13,574 bases of DNA, from the NCBI GenBank assembly GCA_017527625.1, contig JAFXPV010000080.1:1-13574 (forward strand), given 5' to 3'. Origin of the DNA: Bacteroidales bacterium. GTDB taxonomy: Bacteria > Bacteroidota > Bacteroidia > Bacteroidales > UBA932. The position numbers and the translations under genes are program-made. Positions 1 to 7,077 of the stretch are shown here, piece by piece; position 1 is the first letter of the stretch, and each line of letters opens with the position of its first letter. A model generated the notes under the pieces. That model had not been told where the DNA came from. It did no database searches and saw only the letters and a list, made by a program, of their open reading frames with translations.

Positions 1-269
1 TGGCCCTGGGTCGCAAGAACTATCTGTTCTGCGGAAACCACGATGCCGCCGTAAGAGCCGCAATCGTCTACTCCCTTGTAGATACCTGCAAAGCATTGGA
101 CGTTGACCCTCGCCTGTGGCTTGAAGATGTCCTGTTGCGCATCCCCGGCAACGAAGACAACCGCGCCGCCCTAAGGAACCTCCTGCCAGACAGGTGGAAA
201 GGTCCAACTTTGTCCAAGTTGGAAAAACTTGAAATTAATTGTACAAGTCGTCTTTAAGCGGAGGCTTAC
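1..269 (+). mobile_element. IS66-family insertion sequence, right end
   Basis: The element enters from outside the window and ends at 269, where the inverted-repeat tip reads GTAAGCCTCCGC on the complementary strand. It holds the end of the transposase gene and its short 3' tail. The last ~59 bases are repeated exactly, in inverted orientation, at 6816-6874, which defines the tip at both places. IS66 elements normally leave 8-bp target duplications, but these cannot be tested because the other end of this copy is off the window. Confidence 0.85.
3..257 (+). CDS. tnpC: IS66 transposase (TnpC) C-terminal fragment, 5' partial
   Basis: The open frame comes in from the left edge and ends at TAA 255-257, giving 84 residues. 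The stretch running from RKNYLFCGNHDAA through LVDTCKALDVDP to ALRNLLPDRW is the typical C-terminus of IS66-family TnpC, including the terminal helical tail after the DDE catalytic domain. The catalytic residues are off the window, so activity cannot be judged. The last ~20 codons (KGPTLSKLEKLEIN onward) run through the insertion sequence end itself, so the gene stops only 12 bases before the tip. A related but frame-shifted tail is seen in the second IS66 remnant at 6904-6951. Confidence 0.85.
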   Translation, partial: ALGRKNYLFCGNHDAAVRAAIVYSLVDTCKALDVDPRLWLEDVLLRIPGNEDNRAALRNLLPDRWKGPTLSKLEKLEINCTSRL

Positions 270-274
270 GTTCT

Positions 275-305
275 TTTGTCATATCAAAGAAAAAATGTAA
301 TTTTG
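275..305 (+). promoter_or_regulatory. Bacteroidetes-type promoter for the defence operon
   Basis: A TTTG -33 box at 275-278 is followed after 19 bases by TAATTTTG at 298-305, an exact match to the Bacteroidetes sigma-ABfr -7 consensus TAnnTTTG. Transcription should start near 311-313, about 60 bases before the ATG at 374. The promoter sits just inside the IS66 tip, so the cargo has its own promoter and does not need read-through from tnpC. Confidence 0.75.
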
Positions 306-324
306 CATCCAGATTTAGATATTA

Positions 325-340
325 TGCAATAAAAATTGCA
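325..340. promoter_or_regulatory. Inverted repeat in the operon leader, candidate operator
   Basis: TGCAAT and ATTGCA form a perfect 6-bp inverted repeat around an AAAA spacer. It lies about 15-30 bases downstream of the predicted start of transcription and before the first gene. It is the best candidate site for the HTH protein encoded at 2028-2234. That link is inference; a repeat this short and AT-rich could also arise by chance. Confidence 0.35.
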
Positions 341-373
341 AATAACGTCAATTGGAACATAAAAAGGAAAGAT

Positions 374-1153
374 ATGTATTACATTCAAGATTTTGAATAC
401 CGCATGATGTGGGACCGGTATGACCTGGTTTGGCACAACCTGCATAAGGACGTGAACGTACTTGTGGGTATTAACGGCAAGGGTAAGACCACTCTGCTGG
501 ATGCCATGAACAACTACTATAACCAGAAGTTGCCCGCTTCTTTCTTTAAGAAATACGGTGAAGACCGCATCTGGGGTACTCATCTGGACTGCCCTGTGTA
601 TTACATTCAGTCGTCGGATGTGCCCGGACAAGCCAAGAAGAAGGGTAACTCACTGCTGTACGAGCGCCTGATGAACGTGGTGCTGCAAAACGAGAAGCAG
701 GACTCGTTCTTTAACTACCGTATGAGGGCGTTGAACTATCCTGAAGAGAAGGGGAGGATTGAAGAGCGCATAGAGAAGCTGTTTGGCGTGATAAACGACT
801 ACTTCAAGGACTCGGACAAGCATATAGACATAGAGCGCGAGAAGAACGTGTTGGTGTTTAAAGAGGGACAAGACGGTAAGACGGTGACACTGGACCTGCT
901 GTCGGCTGGTGAGAAACAGCTGCTGCTGATTCTGCTGACTGTGTTCCTGATGGACGAGAAGCCAGCTGTGCTCTTGATGGACGAGCCGGAAGTGTCGCTG
1001 CATATAGAGTGGCAAGAGAAGCTGATTAAGAGCCTGCGGAAGCTGAACGGCAAATGCCAGCTGATAGTGACCACGCATTCGCCAAGCATCTTTGCCAGCG
1101 GCTGGGAAAACAATATCACTTACATAGAAGACCTGTATACCAATGGCAAGTAG
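374..1153 (+). CDS. ABC-type AAA ATPase, PARIS AriA-like (OLD/RecF-like)
   Basis: A 259-residue ATPase of the SMC/OLD/RecF-like ABC class. Visible motifs are Walker A GINGKGKTT (32-40), an ABC signature LSAGEKQ (176-182), Walker B LLMDEPE with D203/E204, and an H-loop TTHS with H235. The region between Walker A and the signature is short, with no room for a long coiled coil. ATG 374 is chosen because the frame upstream of it runs into the IS66 end and uses only a TTG. The stop overlaps the next gene by 11 bases, implying translational coupling. ATPase plus DUF4435 protein is the layout of PARIS, where AriA senses a phage anti-restriction protein and releases the AriB effector. This ATPase is smaller than typical AriA, so it may be a divergent PARIS or another split OLD-like system. 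The ATPase class is certain; the system name is inferred. Confidence 0.8.
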   Translation: MYYIQDFEYRMMWDRYDLVWHNLHKDVNVLVGINGKGKTTLLDAMNNYYNQKLPASFFKKYGEDRIWGTHLDCPVYYIQSSDVPGQAKKKGNSLLYERLMNVVLQNEKQDSFFNYRMRALNYPEEKGRIEERIEKLFGVINDYFKDSDKHIDIEREKNVLVFKEGQDGKTVTLDLLSAGEKQLLLILLTVFLMDEKPAVLLMDEPEVSLHIEWQEKLIKSLRKLNGKCQLIVTTHSPSIFASGWENNITYIEDLYTNGK

Positions 1154-2024
1154 CGAACAAGAAAGCAAGCGGCTGGCCTTGGTGGCCCGTAATCTGGCGG
1201 CTACACGTCTGCTATACAGAGTGAGTATGGTGGCCAGGGTGGAGTCGGAAGAGGACATTCCCTTCTGGCAACATACCTTTGGCCAAGCCAGACCGGACTT
1301 GAAGGTGAAGTTCCTGCCCAGCGACAGCGGAAACGGAACGGATGCCCGCCTGAAGGGAAAGACGGTGTGTATGCGCTATATTCCCTACCTGAACCGGCAT
1401 TTTGTGATATGTGTGGATAGTGATTTTGACAGGTTTACAAGACCTGGCGTGTTGACGGCGGACAGGCATATCTACCAGACATACACCTATTCGTTTGAGA
1501 ACCACCATTGCTGGAGCGAGAGTTTGCAGCCAGGGTGGGAAGCCCTGTCGGTGTGCAGTTTTGACTTCAGCGTGTTTCTGAAGAAACTGAGCGGTATTCT
1601 GTACCCCGTCCTGATAGAGATGCTGGCAACCAAGGCTGCAAAAAAGAAGGCATGGAGCCTGACGGAGCTGTGCGGCGTGGTGCTGAGTGCGCAAGTGAAC
1701 AGAACAGGAGCGCTGGATAATAATGGTGAAGCCCTGCTGAATGAGATTTCGGGCAAGGTGAGTACGTGGAGCAGCGGTCAGGTGCATCCTACGGTTGATG
1801 CCTGCGAGAAGATGAAACTGGCAGCTGCAAAGGAGGAATTGACTGCAGAGACGGCTTACCTGTTTATGCAAGGGCATTGCGTGTTTGACCTGGTGCTGCG
1901 TGTAGGTAGGACGTTGTGCAACAAGACGCATGATTTCCAGTATGAGGTGCTGATGCCCAGTTTGGAACACTGTGCCTCGGCGGAAATGAACCGTGTTAGG
2001 GTTGATATAAAGAATATACGGTAG
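1143..2024 (+). CDS. DUF4435 / TOPRIM-like protein, PARIS AriB-like effector
   Basis: A 293-residue protein that fits the DUF4435 family. Near the N-terminus is the acidic motif VESEEDIPFW (E34, E36, E37, D38), then a TOPRIM-like FVICVDSDFD (D92, D94), then TYSFENHHC, an aromatic/ENxxC motif that usually follows in this family. TOPRIM folds use the Glu and the DxD to bind metal for DNA or RNA cleavage. In PARIS, AriB is such a toxin, reported to act on tRNA when released by the AriA ATPase. All expected acidic residues are present, so it looks catalytically intact. It overlaps the upstream ATPase gene by 11 bases and is followed after 3 bases by the HTH gene. The C-terminal ~150 residues are helical and not recognised in detail. 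The family is well supported; the exact target is unknown. Confidence 0.75.
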   Translation: MASSEQESKRLALVARNLAATRLLYRVSMVARVESEEDIPFWQHTFGQARPDLKVKFLPSDSGNGTDARLKGKTVCMRYIPYLNRHFVICVDSDFDRFTRPGVLTADRHIYQTYTYSFENHHCWSESLQPGWEALSVCSFDFSVFLKKLSGILYPVLIEMLATKAAKKKAWSLTELCGVVLSAQVNRTGALDNNGEALLNEISGKVSTWSSGQVHPTVDACEKMKLAAAKEELTAETAYLFMQGHCVFDLVLRVGRTLCNKTHDFQYEVLMPSLEHCASAEMNRVRVDIKNIR

Positions 2025-2027
2025 CTT

Positions 2028-2234
2028 ATGGCGGTAAGACAGCTGAATAGAATCAAGACCGTACTGACGGAAAAAGGCCGGAGCAACCTCTGGCTGGCAG
2101 ACCGCTTGAACCGCAATGCAGCCACGGTGAGCCGCTGGTGTACCAACGCCAGCCAGCCGAGTGTGGAGATGCTGTATGAGATATCCCAGTGGCTGGATGT
2201 TGACATAAGAGACCTGTTGAATAAAACGAAATAG
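2028..2234 (+). CDS. Small HTH (Cro/C1-type) transcriptional regulator
   Basis: A 68-residue protein that is almost entirely an XRE-type helix-turn-helix: WLADRLNRNAATVSRW (about 24-39) forms the scaffold and recognition helices, followed by QPSVEMLYEISQWLDV, the usual fourth and fifth helices. There is no extra effector domain. It starts 3 bases after the DUF4435 stop and ends 4 bases before the AAA+ gene, so it is co-transcribed with both modules. It probably represses the operon; the candidate site is the inverted repeat at 325-340. A control protein of this size placed between two defence modules suggests shared regulation, but this is inferred from position only. Confidence 0.85.
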   Translation: MAVRQLNRIKTVLTEKGRSNLWLADRLNRNAATVSRWCTNASQPSVEMLYEISQWLDVDIRDLLNKTK

Positions 2235-2238
2235 GGCT

Positions 2239-3261
2239 ATGGCAAGAGCAGACTTATTAGTAGATCTGGTAAAATATGCTGCTGCAGGCAACCGCCCGAT
2301 GGTGAAGAAAGTTGCGGAAGCCATCATTGCGGAAGAACGCGACAAGCAGCACACCATACTGGCAGACCGTCTTCAGAATGAATTGACGAAGGCGCCAGTA
2401 GAACAGCCGCAACCCCAGAAAGGTGGCGGCCAGGCTCCTATGGTGGTGAGTGAGACACGAGCAGAGAACTTCATACAAGAGAAGGAGCCCGTACGAACAC
2501 TGGCCAGCCTGATACTGCCTCAAGAGGTTACGTATAATATCAATCAACTGATACAGGAACAATTCCGTGCAGACCTGCTTAGGAGCTACGGCGTGGAGCC
2601 CCGAAACAGGGTGCTGTTGATAGGTCCCCCGGGCAACGGAAAGACCAGTCTAGCAGAGGCAATAGCTGAGGCCTTAATGGAGCCGTTCTATGCGGTGAAT
2701 TATGACGCCATAGTGGGCGCTTATCTGGGTGAGACGGCTATGCGATTGAAGAAGCTCATAGACTTTGTAAGCACCCGCAAATGCGTGCTGTTCTTTGATG
2801 AATTTGAGACCATTGGTAAGGAACGTGGAGACCTGCACGAGACTGGCGAAATCAAGCGCGTGGTGAGTTCATTGCTGCTGCAGATGGATCAGTTGCCCAG
2901 CTATGTAACCATCATAGGCGCCACCAACCATCCGGAGCTTTTGGACAGAGCCGTATGGCGTAGGTTCCAGATGCGAATGACGTTGCCTCCGCCCACAAGG
3001 GCAGGAATCACGGCATTCCTGGAGCGTTTCCAGCGCGAACATAAGATTGGATTTGAGACCTCTATGGAGACTATAGCCCGTAAGATTGCGGGATGCAGTT
3101 ATGCGGAGGTAGAGGAGTTCTGTATGCAGGTGCTCCGTAGTTATGTAATGGAGTTGCCCAATGGAGATATGCAGACTATTGTGAAGGCTGCATTGAGGAA
3201 CTGGGATGCGATTACCTATAAGGAGGATAAGGAGGATATTATCAGCAAGGCGGATAACTGA
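2239..3261 (+). CDS. ietA: AAA+ ATPase, IetA-like (antitoxin/regulatory partner of subtilase)
   Basis: A 340-residue classical AAA+ ATPase of the FtsH/Vps4-like type. It has an N-terminal helical region (about 1-75), then Walker A GPPGNGKT (129-136), Walker B CVLFFDEFE with D187/E188, sensor-1 IIGATNH with N230, and an arginine-finger region AVWRRF (R241, R242). A C-terminal helical lid (about 255-325) follows. The pair of AAA+ ATPase with a downstream subtilisin-like protease matches IetAS, described as a toxin-antitoxin and incompatibility module on an Agrobacterium Ti plasmid and later listed as a phage-defence system. In that pair IetA counteracts the protease. The gene begins 4 bases after the HTH gene and ends 57 bases before the protease. 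The symbol is by analogy of gene pair and length. Confidence 0.78.
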   Translation: MARADLLVDLVKYAAAGNRPMVKKVAEAIIAEERDKQHTILADRLQNELTKAPVEQPQPQKGGGQAPMVVSETRAENFIQEKEPVRTLASLILPQEVTYNINQLIQEQFRADLLRSYGVEPRNRVLLIGPPGNGKTSLAEAIAEALMEPFYAVNYDAIVGAYLGETAMRLKKLIDFVSTRKCVLFFDEFETIGKERGDLHETGEIKRVVSSLLLQMDQLPSYVTIIGATNHPELLDRAVWRRFQMRMTLPPPTRAGITAFLERFQREHKIGFETSMETIARKIAGCSYAEVEEFCMQVLRSYVMELPNGDMQTIVKAALRNWDAITYKEDKEDIISKADN

Positions 3262-3288
3262 CAGGTTTTCATTTGAACACGAAATATC

Positions 3289-3301
3289 ATTGATTATCAA
3301 T
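3289..3301. promoter_or_regulatory. Short palindrome between ietA-like and ietS-like genes
   Basis: The 57-base gap between the ATPase and the protease contains ATTGAT-T-ATCAAT, a perfect 13-base palindrome, ending 17 bases before the protease ATG. It could lower or tune translation of the protease, or bind a regulator. No consensus promoter is visible in the gap, so the protease is probably read from the operon promoter. The element is short and AT-rich and may be chance. Confidence 0.25.
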
Positions 3302-3318
3302 TAATTATTCTTGAACAG

Positions 3319-5898
3319 ATGAAGACAACAGATTTCCCCATATTGATGTTCCCGAAGCCGGCTCCGGCTTACAGGACAAAACGAAAGCGAGGAGTTTCAG
3401 AGCCTCATAAGCCCGAGGCTAAGGAGAATTATCAGCGTATGGCTCCCCGGCTGGAAGAACTGCAAGAGGTTATCCGCAAGATGGATATGCAGATTCAGTC
3501 TGGAGCAGAAGGTGTTGAGCCGGAGAGTGTGCTTGTGTTGGAAACCGTAGGCCGTGTGGATGATTTCCGAACCGCCGTACAACGCGTGCCCGGCCTGGAA
3601 TGGTTGATGGAAGAGGATTTTGACGCTGCACCGGACGAAGAATTCTATTTTGAGAACAAGAAAGGGGAACGTACCAACAGGAAACTCTCTTCAAGACTCT
3701 ATCTGGTTTCCACCAACAAAGAGGCGTTGGAGATGTTGGTGAATCTGTATGCCAGATATTCCGACAATCCCGCTACTGATTTTGATCCGGGTTATGCCGG
3801 ATTCAAGTCGGTGTTTGAACAGTTGCGTACTATCCGTACTTGGAATTATACTGACAGACTTGACGGAAGCAATAGTGTGGAAGACTGGATTAGTAGCCAC
3901 GAGTTGCAGCCTGACCGCAATCTGAAATTCCAGATAGAACTGTGGTATAGGAATTCTGAACAGAAAAGGAACAAAGCCCAAAGCGATGTGGTTGACCTTG
4001 TGAAGACCAGCGGCGGGCGTGTAATCAGTATCTCTCATATCCCTGAGATCCGATACCAAGCCCTGCTGGTGGAAGTGACCGGTGGGTCATTGCGTCAGAT
4101 TATTCAACTGTTGGAGGGCGGAAGCCTGATACACAGCCCGGAAGTCATGTACTTCAAGCCCATGCCTCAAACGATGTTTGACTTCATCAGTGATGAGGAC
4201 ATTGTGCAGATGGAAGAGGCTGTGGAAGAACCACAACCTAAGGGACAGCCTATAGTGGCTTTATTGGACGGTTGCCCCATGCAGAATCATTCGCTGCTTC
4301 AAGGCCGCCTGGTATTTGATGACCCTGATAGTTTTGACAGTAAGTATGAAGCCAAGCAGCGACAGCACGGAACCAATATGGCTTCATTGATTATACACGG
4401 CGATATGCGTGTCCGTGGTGAAGCCTTGGACACTCCGCTGTATGTGCGTCCCATTATGGTTCCGTTCGGGGATTCGGAAGAGATGCCAGAGAATATGCTT
4501 GCTGTGGATTTGGTTCATATGGCTGTGCGCAGACTGTTTGAAAGCGTGAACGGGCAACCACCCGTAGCACCTACAGTGAAGATTATCAATTTCTCTATAG
4601 GAGACTGGCAGCGCAAGTTCTACCGCACGATGAGTCCAATGGCAAAACTGTTGGACTGGCTGAGCTACAAATACAATGTGCTCTTTGTTATTAGTGCGGG
4701 TAATGTGAACAGGGATATCATTACCATCGGCTGTCGATATGAGGATTTCAAGACCAGAGGCCAGAAGAATATCTCCAAGTTTATTATGGAGAAATTATTG
4801 GAAAAGCGGATAGAGAATACCCTTCTGGCTCCAGCGGAATCCATTAACAACCTGACTGTGGGCAGTATTCATAATGATGCTTCCGAAGTGCCTAAGTATC
4901 CGTTGATGGCAAATCCATATAATTGTACTCATCCAGCGTTGTATACACCCTTTGGCGGAGGATTCCGTCATGCGATCAAGCCGGATCTTGTATATGATGG
5001 TGGAAGGCAATTGTTGCAGCCGGATGTTGCCGGTATTGACAAACTAAAACCCTATACAAAATTGCGTAACCCGGGCATGTTGGTGGCCTGGCCTGATGAT
5101 GCTTATGGCGTAATGGCTTATACTCGTGGTACCAGTTGCTCTACGGCATTGGTAAGCCGCCATGCCTATCATTGCTATCAGGCGTTGGACCAAGTGCTGA
5201 ATATGTACGGCCAGCCCAATTCCCATATCCATCTTCTGGTAAAGGCTATGACTGTCCACGGGTGCGGATGGGACGAGTTGAGCGCCAATATACAGCAGTT
5301 CCTGCCTGCTGGTACGGATACTAGAAAGGCCAAGATGATTAAGAGGCAACTGATAGGTTATGGAAGACCGGACTTGGAGAAATCGTTGATTTGTAACGAA
5401 CACCGTGCAACAGTGGTAGGTTATGGCGAACTTCAGAGCGGGAAAGCACATATCTACAGGTTGCCACTGCCGGAGGCGTTGGATAATGAACAAGTGAAGA
5501 GGCGTGTTACTGTCACCTTGACGTGGATGAGTCCGATTGCTGCCCAGAACCAGAAATACAGAAAGGCCAGAATGTGGTTTGAATTTACAGAAAATAAAGA
5601 TATTGCCCCCAAGCGTATAGACATAGCAAACGCCAGTGCTCCCAAACTGGGCACTTTGCAACATGAGGTGTTTGAAGGTGAGAAGCGTTATCCACTTCCG
5701 TTAGTAGATCCTTGTCTGGGCATCAAGGTGAATTGTGCTGACGATGCCGGAGATTTCAAAGAGCCTATCAAATATGCTATAGCTGTAAGCGTTGAGATGG
5801 CTTACGGGGTACAACTTGATCTCTTTGTGAGGAATATCTACGATGAAATCAGGGAAAGGCTGCTTGTGAAGAATCCGATTTCAGTGGCCAACAACTGA
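3319..5898 (+). CDS. ietS: Subtilisin-like S8 serine protease, IetS-like toxin/effector
   Basis: An 859-residue protein with an intact subtilase domain. The catalytic Asp is in IVALLDG (D317), the His in RQHGTNMASLI (H350), the oxyanion Asn in FVISAGN (N462) and the Ser in RGTSCSTALVS (S606). There is no signal peptide, so it should act in the cytoplasm, unlike most subtilases. The N-terminal ~300 residues include a charged helical stretch and probably a substrate-sensing or inhibitory domain; the C-terminal ~200 residues look like a beta-rich accessory domain. Order and size match IetS, the toxin of the IetAS pair. The likely role is abortive proteolysis or protein-level defence held in check by the upstream ATPase. 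It is the last intact gene of the operon. Protease identity is firm; the IetS name is inferred from the pair. Confidence 0.85.
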   Translation: MKTTDFPILMFPKPAPAYRTKRKRGVSEPHKPEAKENYQRMAPRLEELQEVIRKMDMQIQSGAEGVEPESVLVLETVGRVDDFRTAVQRVPGLEWLMEEDFDAAPDEEFYFENKKGERTNRKLSSRLYLVSTNKEALEMLVNLYARYSDNPATDFDPGYAGFKSVFEQLRTIRTWNYTDRLDGSNSVEDWISSHELQPDRNLKFQIELWYRNSEQKRNKAQSDVVDLVKTSGGRVISISHIPEIRYQALLVEVTGGSLRQIIQLLEGGSLIHSPEVMYFKPMPQTMFDFISDEDIVQMEEAVEEPQPKGQPIVALLDGCPMQNHSLLQGRLVFDDPDSFDSKYEAKQRQHGTNMASLIIHGDMRVRGEALDTPLYVRPIMVPFGDSEEMPENMLAVDLVHMAVRRLFESVNGQPPVAPTVKIINFSIGDWQRKFYRTMSPMAKLLDWLSYKYNVLFVISAGNVNRDIITIGCRYEDFKTRGQKNISKFIMEKLLEKRIENTLLAPAESINNLTVGSIHNDASEVPKYPLMANPYNCTHPALYTPFGGGFRHAIKPDLVYDGGRQLLQPDVAGIDKLKPYTKLRNPGMLVAWPDDAYGVMAYTRGTSCSTALVSRHAYHCYQALDQVLNMYGQPNSHIHLLVKAMTVHGCGWDELSANIQQFLPAGTDTRKAKMIKRQLIGYGRPDLEKSLICNEHRATVVGYGELQSGKAHIYRLPLPEALDNEQVKRRVTVTLTWMSPIAAQNQKYRKARMWFEFTENKDIAPKRIDIANASAPKLGTLQHEVFEGEKRYPLPLVDPCLGIKVNCADDAGDFKEPIKYAIAVSVEMAYGVQLDLFVRNIYDEIRERLLVKNPISVANN

Positions 5899-5932
5899 AT
5901 TTTATGAATTTCTAGAAAAAAGTTTCTCCGTC

Positions 5933-5973
5933 GTGGCGAAAAACCGCCTTGATTGGGTCAGTATGCTATTGAA
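5933..5973 (+). repeat. Imperfect direct repeat, copy 1 (left of sigma-like gene)
   Basis: The block starts GTGGCGAAAA and contains GGGTCAGTATGCT at 5955-5967 followed by ATTGAA. It matches 6745-6786 to the right of the decayed sigma-like gene, in the same orientation, so the two copies bracket that gene and its terminator. Neither copy is in a sustained reading frame. It may be a duplicated leader or a recombination scar. The rest of the 5899-6050 gap shows no clear promoter. Confidence 0.55.
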
Positions 5974-6050
5974 AGAGGTAACGTGCGCGAGAGCTACAAC
6001 CTCAAGACAGATAAATATCATACCCAATTAATAAAAGGTTTTTCAAAACA

Positions 6051-6698
6051 ATGAAGAAAAAACAATTTGACAACCGTCCGAAATTCGATAGACTTACGGA
6101 CAAAGAGTGGCAGGAAACCACTAATTCAGTTAAGCAGTTAGTAAAGTGGCGCCTTGGCGGCAGCAAGCAGTGCAGCGGTGCCCACAGTGAAAACGTCCTG
6201 GGTATGCCCGCAGAGGACTACTACGTAGGAGAGGCTATCTGAAAGTTGGCCAACAACGAGTGGGAGTGGCAGGACAGGTTCACGTTTGCAGAGCAGTTGC
6301 GCCGCGTTGCAGACAACCTTATCTCCAAGCGCGTGGAGGCTTGGAATCGACGCCCGCAAGAACAGGCCATTGTGTATATGGACCTGAACATCCTGGACGA
6401 GGCATTGGCTGGTACCGATGACGATGAAGAGGGGTACGACCCGGAGAAACTGAGGATGGATCGCCAGTTCCATATCGCAGACACCGACGAGGACGAGAAG
6501 GAGGAGCTTTATGACAGAGTATTTGCCATTGTTGAGGGCGATGAAGAGCTGGAACGCTTTGTGGAGGCCATCCGTATCTGCGGGGAACTGGACGACATTT
6601 GCGACTGACTGTCCATCACGAAGCAGCAGGCTTACAATATAAATAAACGATTGCAGCGTTGACTGAAACGCAGCCGCGATAAGGTTTTAGAGGCCTAA
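6051..6698 (+). pseudogene. Sigma-factor-like regulator broken by three in-frame TGA codons
   Basis: One reading frame starts at ATG 6051 and runs to TAA 6696-6698 with TGA at 6240-6242, 6606-6608 and 6660-6662. Read through, it gives a continuous ~215-residue protein. It has a basic N-terminus, an AEDYYVGEAI helix like sigma region 2, an acidic linker with DDDEE, and a C-terminal helix-turn-helix LSITKQQAYNINKRLQR resembling sigma region 4. Protein-like sequence on both sides of each TGA, and a terminator only 8 bases after the TAA, show that 6051-6698 was one gene. The second open segment would have to start at TTG 6246 in mid-domain, so it is not an independent gene. It sits behind the defence operon inside the IS66 boundaries. 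The exact subfamily is not certain. Confidence 0.7.
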
Positions 6699-6706
6699 TC
6701 GCCAAG

Positions 6707-6737
6707 GGGAGATTCCTACTGGAGTCTCCCTTTTTTT
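6707..6737 (+). terminator. Rho-independent terminator after the sigma-like gene
   Basis: GGGAGATTCC (6707-6716) pairs with GGAGTCTCCC (6721-6730) over 10 bp with one G-T wobble and a TACT loop, followed by seven T residues at 6731-6737. It lies 8 bases after the TAA at 6698. Confidence 0.9.
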
Positions 6738-6744
6738 GTGCCCG

Positions 6745-6786
6745 GTGGCGAAAACGGATAGGGCTTTGGGTCAGTATGCTTTTGAA
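6745..6786 (+). repeat. Imperfect direct repeat, copy 2 (right of sigma-like gene)
   Basis: Same-orientation partner of 5933-5973: GTGGCGAAAA at the start, then GGGTCAGTATGCT at 6768-6780 followed by TTTGAA. The spacing between the two conserved parts differs by one base from copy 1. It lies between the terminator and the second IS66 end. Confidence 0.55.
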
Positions 6787-6815
6787 GAGACGAAACAACA
6801 AACGTTTAAAAGCAT

Positions 6816-6951
6816 GTAAGCCTCCGCTTAAAGACGACTTGTACAATTAATTTCAAGTTTTTCCAACTTGGACATAGTTGGACCAAGTTGGAGCTAGTTG
6901 GTACTAGTTGGATTTCCACCTGTCTGGCAGGAGGTTCCTTAGGGCGGCGCG
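6816..6951 (-). mobile_element. Truncated IS66-family remnant, inverted relative to the left one
   Basis: From 6816 the sequence GTAAGCCTCCGC and the following bases are an exact reverse copy of the IS66 end at 211-269. Similarity resumes in the transposase 3' end and stops abruptly at 6951. On the - strand the remnant encodes only the tail RAALRNLLPDRWKSN with a TAG at 6904-6906. This is a different, earlier stop than in the left copy, because extra 10-bp repeats shift the frame. With the left end it brackets 270-6815 as in a composite transposon, but this copy is too short to be active. Confidence 0.85.
6861..6911. repeat. 10-bp tandem repeats inside the IS66 remnant
   Basis: Five units with a 10-base period and the core (A/C)(A/T)AGTTGGA: the successive units begin at about 6867, 6877, 6887, 6897 and 6907. 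The left IS66 copy has only two units (about 203-221 on the + strand). The 28-base length difference changes the transposase frame and its stop. The period is close to one DNA turn. Confidence 0.7.
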
Positions 6952-7077
6952 TATGTATTCCGGACGATACCCGTTCAGTGTTCCGGTGATACCCGTTCAC
7001 TATTGAGAGCTGAAATTGAAAGTGTGAGCATCTTTCAGGCTACCTCAGACTGTGTGGGTATGCTCCGGAATATGTAG
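6952..7077. mobile_element. Possible IS21-like remnant with subterminal repeats
   Basis: Next to the truncated IS66 lie two direct repeats, TTCCGGACGATACCCGTTCA (6958-6977) and a near copy at 6981-6999. TATTCCGGA at 6956-6964 is inverted as TCCGGAATA at 7064-7072. Tips that begin with TG and carry repeated subterminal ~20-mers are known for IS21-family elements. No transposase coding is present, so this would be an end fragment only. The family assignment is tentative; the sharp junction with IS66 at 6951 is what the sequence shows directly. Confidence 0.35.

Noticed and set aside
239..373. Longer N-terminus for the first ATPase, starting at TTG 239
   Set aside because: It lies inside the IS66 tip, upstream of the predicted promoter, and the extra residues are not protein-like. 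ATG 374 follows a normal leader.
6246..6608. An independent small acidic protein starting with TTG
   Set aside because: It is the middle of one longer sigma-like frame interrupted by TGA codons; a start here would fall within a domain.
6051..6698. TGA recoding throughout the host genome
   Set aside because: Neighbouring intact genes end on TGA at 3261, 5898, 7316 and 10428 with normal C-termini, so TGA is a working stop here. Only an imported source could have been recoded.
6616..6846. A - strand reading frame whose start resembles the one at 239
   Set aside because: The similarity only reflects the inverted IS66 tips; the rest crosses a terminator and repeats.
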